A stretch of 9,031 bases of DNA from Acidobacteriota bacterium. GTDB taxonomy: Bacteria > Acidobacteriota > UBA4820 > DSQY01. Position numbers and translations under genes: made by a program. Of this stretch, positions 6,752 through 9,031 are shown piece by piece. The stretch is from positions 1 to 9,031 of the forward strand of contig JAEMPZ010000163.1 of NCBI GenBank assembly GCA_022759065.1, given 5' to 3'. Each line of letters begins with the position of its first letter. Positions within the stretch are counted from its first letter, which is position 1. The notes beneath the pieces were generated by a model that had not been told where the DNA came from, did no database searches, and saw only the letters and a list, made by a program, of their open reading frames with translations.

Positions 6752-7063
6752 ATGGCAGATGCTCTCCAGGTACTCAGCGGACGGGTTGAAGAGGGAACGG
6801 ACGTGGGTTCCCCCCGCCTCAAGGAGATTAAAAAGGACAAACTGGCGGTTTCGGGCCACGGGCAAAAAGTCAAGAAAGATTTGACCATCACCGTGATCAA
6901 GGGCCACTGCAAAGGCAGCCTGTGCAACATCTGCGTTGCCTACTGCCCCGAAAAAGTCCTTGCAATGGGATTCAGGCACGTCGAGGTGGTGAACGCGGAC
7001 GCCTGCACAAAGTGCATGCTCTGCGAGATCCGTTGCCCCGATTTCGCGATCTTTGTAGATTAA
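6752..7063 (+). CDS. korD: 2-oxoglutarate:ferredoxin oxidoreductase delta subunit, 2[4Fe-4S] ferredoxin-like
   Basis: This 103-residue protein is the small electron-transfer subunit that passes electrons between the KorAB active site and free ferredoxin. It has eight cysteines in two clusters. The first is CKGSLCNICVAYCP (Cys53, 58, 61, 65), with unusual C-x4-C-x2-C-x3-C spacing. The second is CTKCMLCEIRCP (Cys85, 88, 91, 95), with normal C-x2-C-x2-C-x3-C spacing. PEKVLAMGF between them is typical of KorD/VorC-type subunits. The first 45 residues are a charged, lysine-rich extension without recognisable motifs. AGGGGA six bases before the ATG supports the start. The gene lies 40 bases after sucD and nine before korA. 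Substrate is inferred from korA and the sucCD context; a branched-chain 2-oxoacid enzyme is a less likely alternative. Confidence 0.92.
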   Translation: MADALQVLSGRVEEGTDVGSPRLKEIKKDKLAVSGHGQKVKKDLTITVIKGHCKGSLCNICVAYCPEKVLAMGFRHVEVVNADACTKCMLCEIRCPDFAIFVD

Positions 7064-7072
7064 GGGGACAGC

Positions 7073-8215
7073 ATGAGCGACCATGCAAAAAGAGTGAAGT
7101 TTTTGTCTGGCAACGAGGCGTGCTCCCTGGGAGCGCTTGCCGCCGGGTGCCGGTTCTTCGCCGGCTATCCAATCAGCCCATCATCCGAAATCGCCGAATT
7201 CCTCTCTGGACAGCTTCCCAAGGTGGGAGGGCGTTTCATACAGATGGAGGACGAGATCGCTTCCATCGGGGCAATCCTCGGCGCTTCGCTTGCCGGGGCC
7301 AAGGCGATGACGGCGACTTCGGGCCCCGGGCTTTCTCTAATGCAGGAAAACATGGGCTTCGGAATGATGGCCGAAATCCCCTGCGTCATCGTTGACGTCA
7401 TGCGCGGCGGACCTTCAACCGGCAATCCGACCGGCCCCTCGCAGTCCGACGTCATGGCCCTGCGCTGGGGCACGCACGGAGACCATCCAGCCATTGTTGT
7501 ATGCCCGGCATCCATCAAGGAGGTCTATTACGGCGTCGTTGATTGCTTCAACTATGCCGAGATGCTTAGGACGCCAGTGGTCCTGGCGATGGACGAGATC
7601 ACTGCCCACATGCGCGAAAAGATAGAGATCCCGGCTCAGGAAGAGTTGACCATCGTCTATCGAAAAAAGCCCTCCGTAAAGCCGGGCGAAGCCTATTTCC
7701 CATATCAGCCAGGGCCGGACCTCGTCCCTGCGATGGCTGATTTTGGCGAGGGCTTGCGCTATCACATCACCGGCCTGAACCATGACAAGACGGGTTTCCC
7801 GACAGGCAACCCGGAAATCATGGAAGAAGGCAACCGCCGCCTTTTGGAAAAGGTGGAAGTCAACAAGGAAAAGCTCTTGAAGTACGAGGAGTACAAGACC
7901 TCTGACGCCGAGGTGCTCGTCGTCGCCTACGGTTCGACCTCCCGTTCCGCGCGGCGCGCCGTGGATGACGCAAGGGAACGCGGCATCAAGGCCGGGCTTT
8001 TCCGTCCGATCACCCTCTATCCAATCCCGGACAAGGCGCTGCAAGCCGCGGCTGCCAAGGCCAAGAAAGTCATCGTCCCCGAAATGAACCTTGGACAATA
8101 TATCATGATCGTGGAACGGGTCCTGGGGCACTCGGTTCCAATTTCCGGCGTCAATCTGGTCAACGGCGAACCTATTCAGCCTTCCAGGATCCTCTCTGCA
8201 ATCGTGGGGGAATAA
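7073..8215 (+). CDS. korA: 2-oxoglutarate:ferredoxin oxidoreductase alpha subunit
   Basis: With KorB this forms the thiamine-diphosphate enzyme that oxidatively decarboxylates 2-oxoglutarate to succinyl-CoA, or runs the reverse CO2-fixing reaction with low-potential ferredoxin. The 380-residue protein has the pyrimidine-binding domain: GYPISPSSEI at 31-40, the conserved acidic MEDEIASIGAILGAS at 58-72, TSGPGLSLMQE at 82-92, and RGGPSTGNPTGPSQSD at 111-126. A linker (TGLNHDKTGFP, 233-243) follows. The transketolase C-terminal-like domain has VVAYGSTSRSARRA (283-296) and ends at VNGEPIQPSRIL (363-374). It has no fused gamma domain, so a separate korC is expected. GGGGA upstream and a nine-base gap from korD support the start. 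Confidence 0.94.
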   Translation: MSDHAKRVKFLSGNEACSLGALAAGCRFFAGYPISPSSEIAEFLSGQLPKVGGRFIQMEDEIASIGAILGASLAGAKAMTATSGPGLSLMQENMGFGMMAEIPCVIVDVMRGGPSTGNPTGPSQSDVMALRWGTHGDHPAIVVCPASIKEVYYGVVDCFNYAEMLRTPVVLAMDEITAHMREKIEIPAQEELTIVYRKKPSVKPGEAYFPYQPGPDLVPAMADFGEGLRYHITGLNHDKTGFPTGNPEIMEEGNRRLLEKVEVNKEKLLKYEEYKTSDAEVLVVAYGSTSRSARRAVDDARERGIKAGLFRPITLYPIPDKALQAAAAKAKKVIVPEMNLGQYIMIVERVLGHSVPISGVNLVNGEPIQPSRILSAIVGE

Positions 8216-8218
8216 GCC

Positions 8219-9031
8219 ATGCCTATGGATTATTTTGAGTACTTGCGCAAAGACAAGATGCCGCACATCTGGTGCCCAGGCTGCGGCCATGGAACCATCG
8301 TCAAGTCAATCCTCAGGGCCATTGACAAGCTGCAATGGAAGAAGGACGACGTGGTAGTCGTCTCCGGGATAGGCTGTTCAAGCCGCACCCCCGGCTACCT
8401 GGACTTTAACACCCTCCATACCACGCATGGCCGGGCCTTGGCGTTTGCAACTGGCATCAAGGTCGCGAAACCCAATTTGCACGTCGTCGTTGTGGCCGGA
8501 GACGGCGACTCAATGGCCATAGGCGGGAACCACTTCATCCACACGTGCCGCCGCAACATTGACATAACGCTCATCGTTTACAACAACAATATCTATGGCA
8601 TGACCGGAGGCCAGGCCTCTCCCACCACGTTCAAGGGCTCTCGTGGCACGACGGCGCCATACGGCGCCATCGAAGACCCGTTCGACGTCTGCGAGATGGC
8701 CAAAGCTGCCGGCGCCACCTTCGTGGCAAGGGCTTTGGACATTGACGCCGTAGCCATGGACAGGGTGATCGTCTCCGCCCTTGAAAACAAGGGGTTTTCG
8801 GTCGTGGACGCGTGGTCCCAGTGCACCACCTATTTCGGCCGGCAGAACAAATGGGGCTCCGCGTCCGACATGATGAATCGTTTCAAGGAGATGACCTACA
8901 ACGTCAAGGCCGCTGACAAACTGACGCCTGAGCAGAAGGCCGGCAAGTTCCCTGTCGGCGTGATCCACCAGGCACAGCGCGCGGAATGGTGCTCGGAATA
9001 CTCAAAGCGGCTTGACAGCCTAAAGGCGAGG
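8219..9031 (+). CDS. korB: 2-oxoglutarate:ferredoxin oxidoreductase beta subunit, 3' end outside the window
   Basis: The frame from ATG 8219 stays open for 271 codons to the window edge. It starts three bases after the korA stop, with GGGGGA at a good distance. KorB binds thiamine diphosphate and, in this family, a [4Fe-4S] cluster. Visible motifs are WCPGCGHG (18-25), GIGCSSR (50-56), the diphosphate/Mg motif GDGD at 94-97 with YNNNIYGMTGGQ (121-132), and SPTTFKGSRGTTAPYG (134-149). Additional cysteines at 158, 202 and 258 include QCTTYFGRQN, where relatives place a conserved cysteine. Relatives are about 270-290 residues, so only a few codons should be missing. An ATG at 8225 is an alternative start with worse spacing. 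Confidence 0.95.
   Translation, partial: MPMDYFEYLRKDKMPHIWCPGCGHGTIVKSILRAIDKLQWKKDDVVVVSGIGCSSRTPGYLDFNTLHTTHGRALAFATGIKVAKPNLHVVVVAGDGDSMAIGGNHFIHTCRRNIDITLIVYNNNIYGMTGGQASPTTFKGSRGTTAPYGAIEDPFDVCEMAKAAGATFVARALDIDAVAMDRVIVSALENKGFSVVDAWSQCTTYFGRQNKWGSASDMMNRFKEMTYNVKAADKLTPEQKAGKFPVGVIHQAQRAEWCSEYSKRLDSLKAR

Noticed and set aside
1..9031. CRISPR arrays, tRNA or rRNA genes, phage or defence genes
   Set aside because: I found no spaced direct repeats, no cloverleaf-like sequence and no relevant protein motifs. The window is almost fully explained by core metabolism and translation genes.

Overview
This is a GC-rich bacterial chromosome segment that is densely packed, mostly with housekeeping genes. 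It reads like an anaerobe or facultative anaerobe that uses ferredoxin-linked central carbon metabolism. The last third carries sucC-sucD-korD-korA-korB: succinyl-CoA synthetase followed by a four-subunit-type 2-oxoglutarate:ferredoxin oxidoreductase, instead of the NAD-linked dehydrogenase complex. The minus-strand rpsA-IHF/HU gene pair is a Gram-negative (proteobacterial or related) arrangement. A Desulfobacterota-like or other uncultured Gram-negative lineage would fit, but I cannot fix the phylum from sequence alone.

Layout. (1) 1-1605, plus strand: a kup potassium-transporter gene with a possible extended -10 promoter and a striking pair of TTGGCGCCA palindromes before it. The gene is broken: near position 888 the first half joins directly to the last third, out of frame, and about 125-140 codons present in normal Kup are missing. 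(2) 4287-1607, minus strand: an apparent operon rpsA -> IHF/HU-family protein -> HIT-family hydrolase/phosphorylase. It has a strong sigma70-type promoter, a hairpin predicted at the very 5' end of the mRNA, a near-perfect Shine-Dalgarno site and an ATGA overlap. Its last gene ends one base from the convergent kup remnant. (3) 4288-4652: the divergent intergenic region. It holds a roughly 131-bp imperfect inverted-repeat element of the GCRCRGAG type and the sucC promoter. (4) 4653-9031, plus strand: the sucCD-korDAB operon, with korB running off the window end just short of its expected stop.

How the genes work together. SucCD interconverts succinyl-CoA and succinate with a nucleotide triphosphate. 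KorDAB (plus an expected KorC beyond the window) interconverts 2-oxoglutarate and succinyl-CoA with ferredoxin. Together they form two adjacent TCA steps that can run oxidatively or reductively. RpsA, the IHF/HU protein and the HIT protein are general translation, nucleoid and nucleotide-housekeeping functions.

No defence system, prophage, CRISPR array, tRNA or rRNA was seen. The observations most worth a second look are the internal Kup deletion, the dispersed-repeat element between the two divergent promoters, the 5'-terminal hairpin of the rpsA mRNA, and the unusual cysteine spacing in KorD. None of these amounts to a new biological system.
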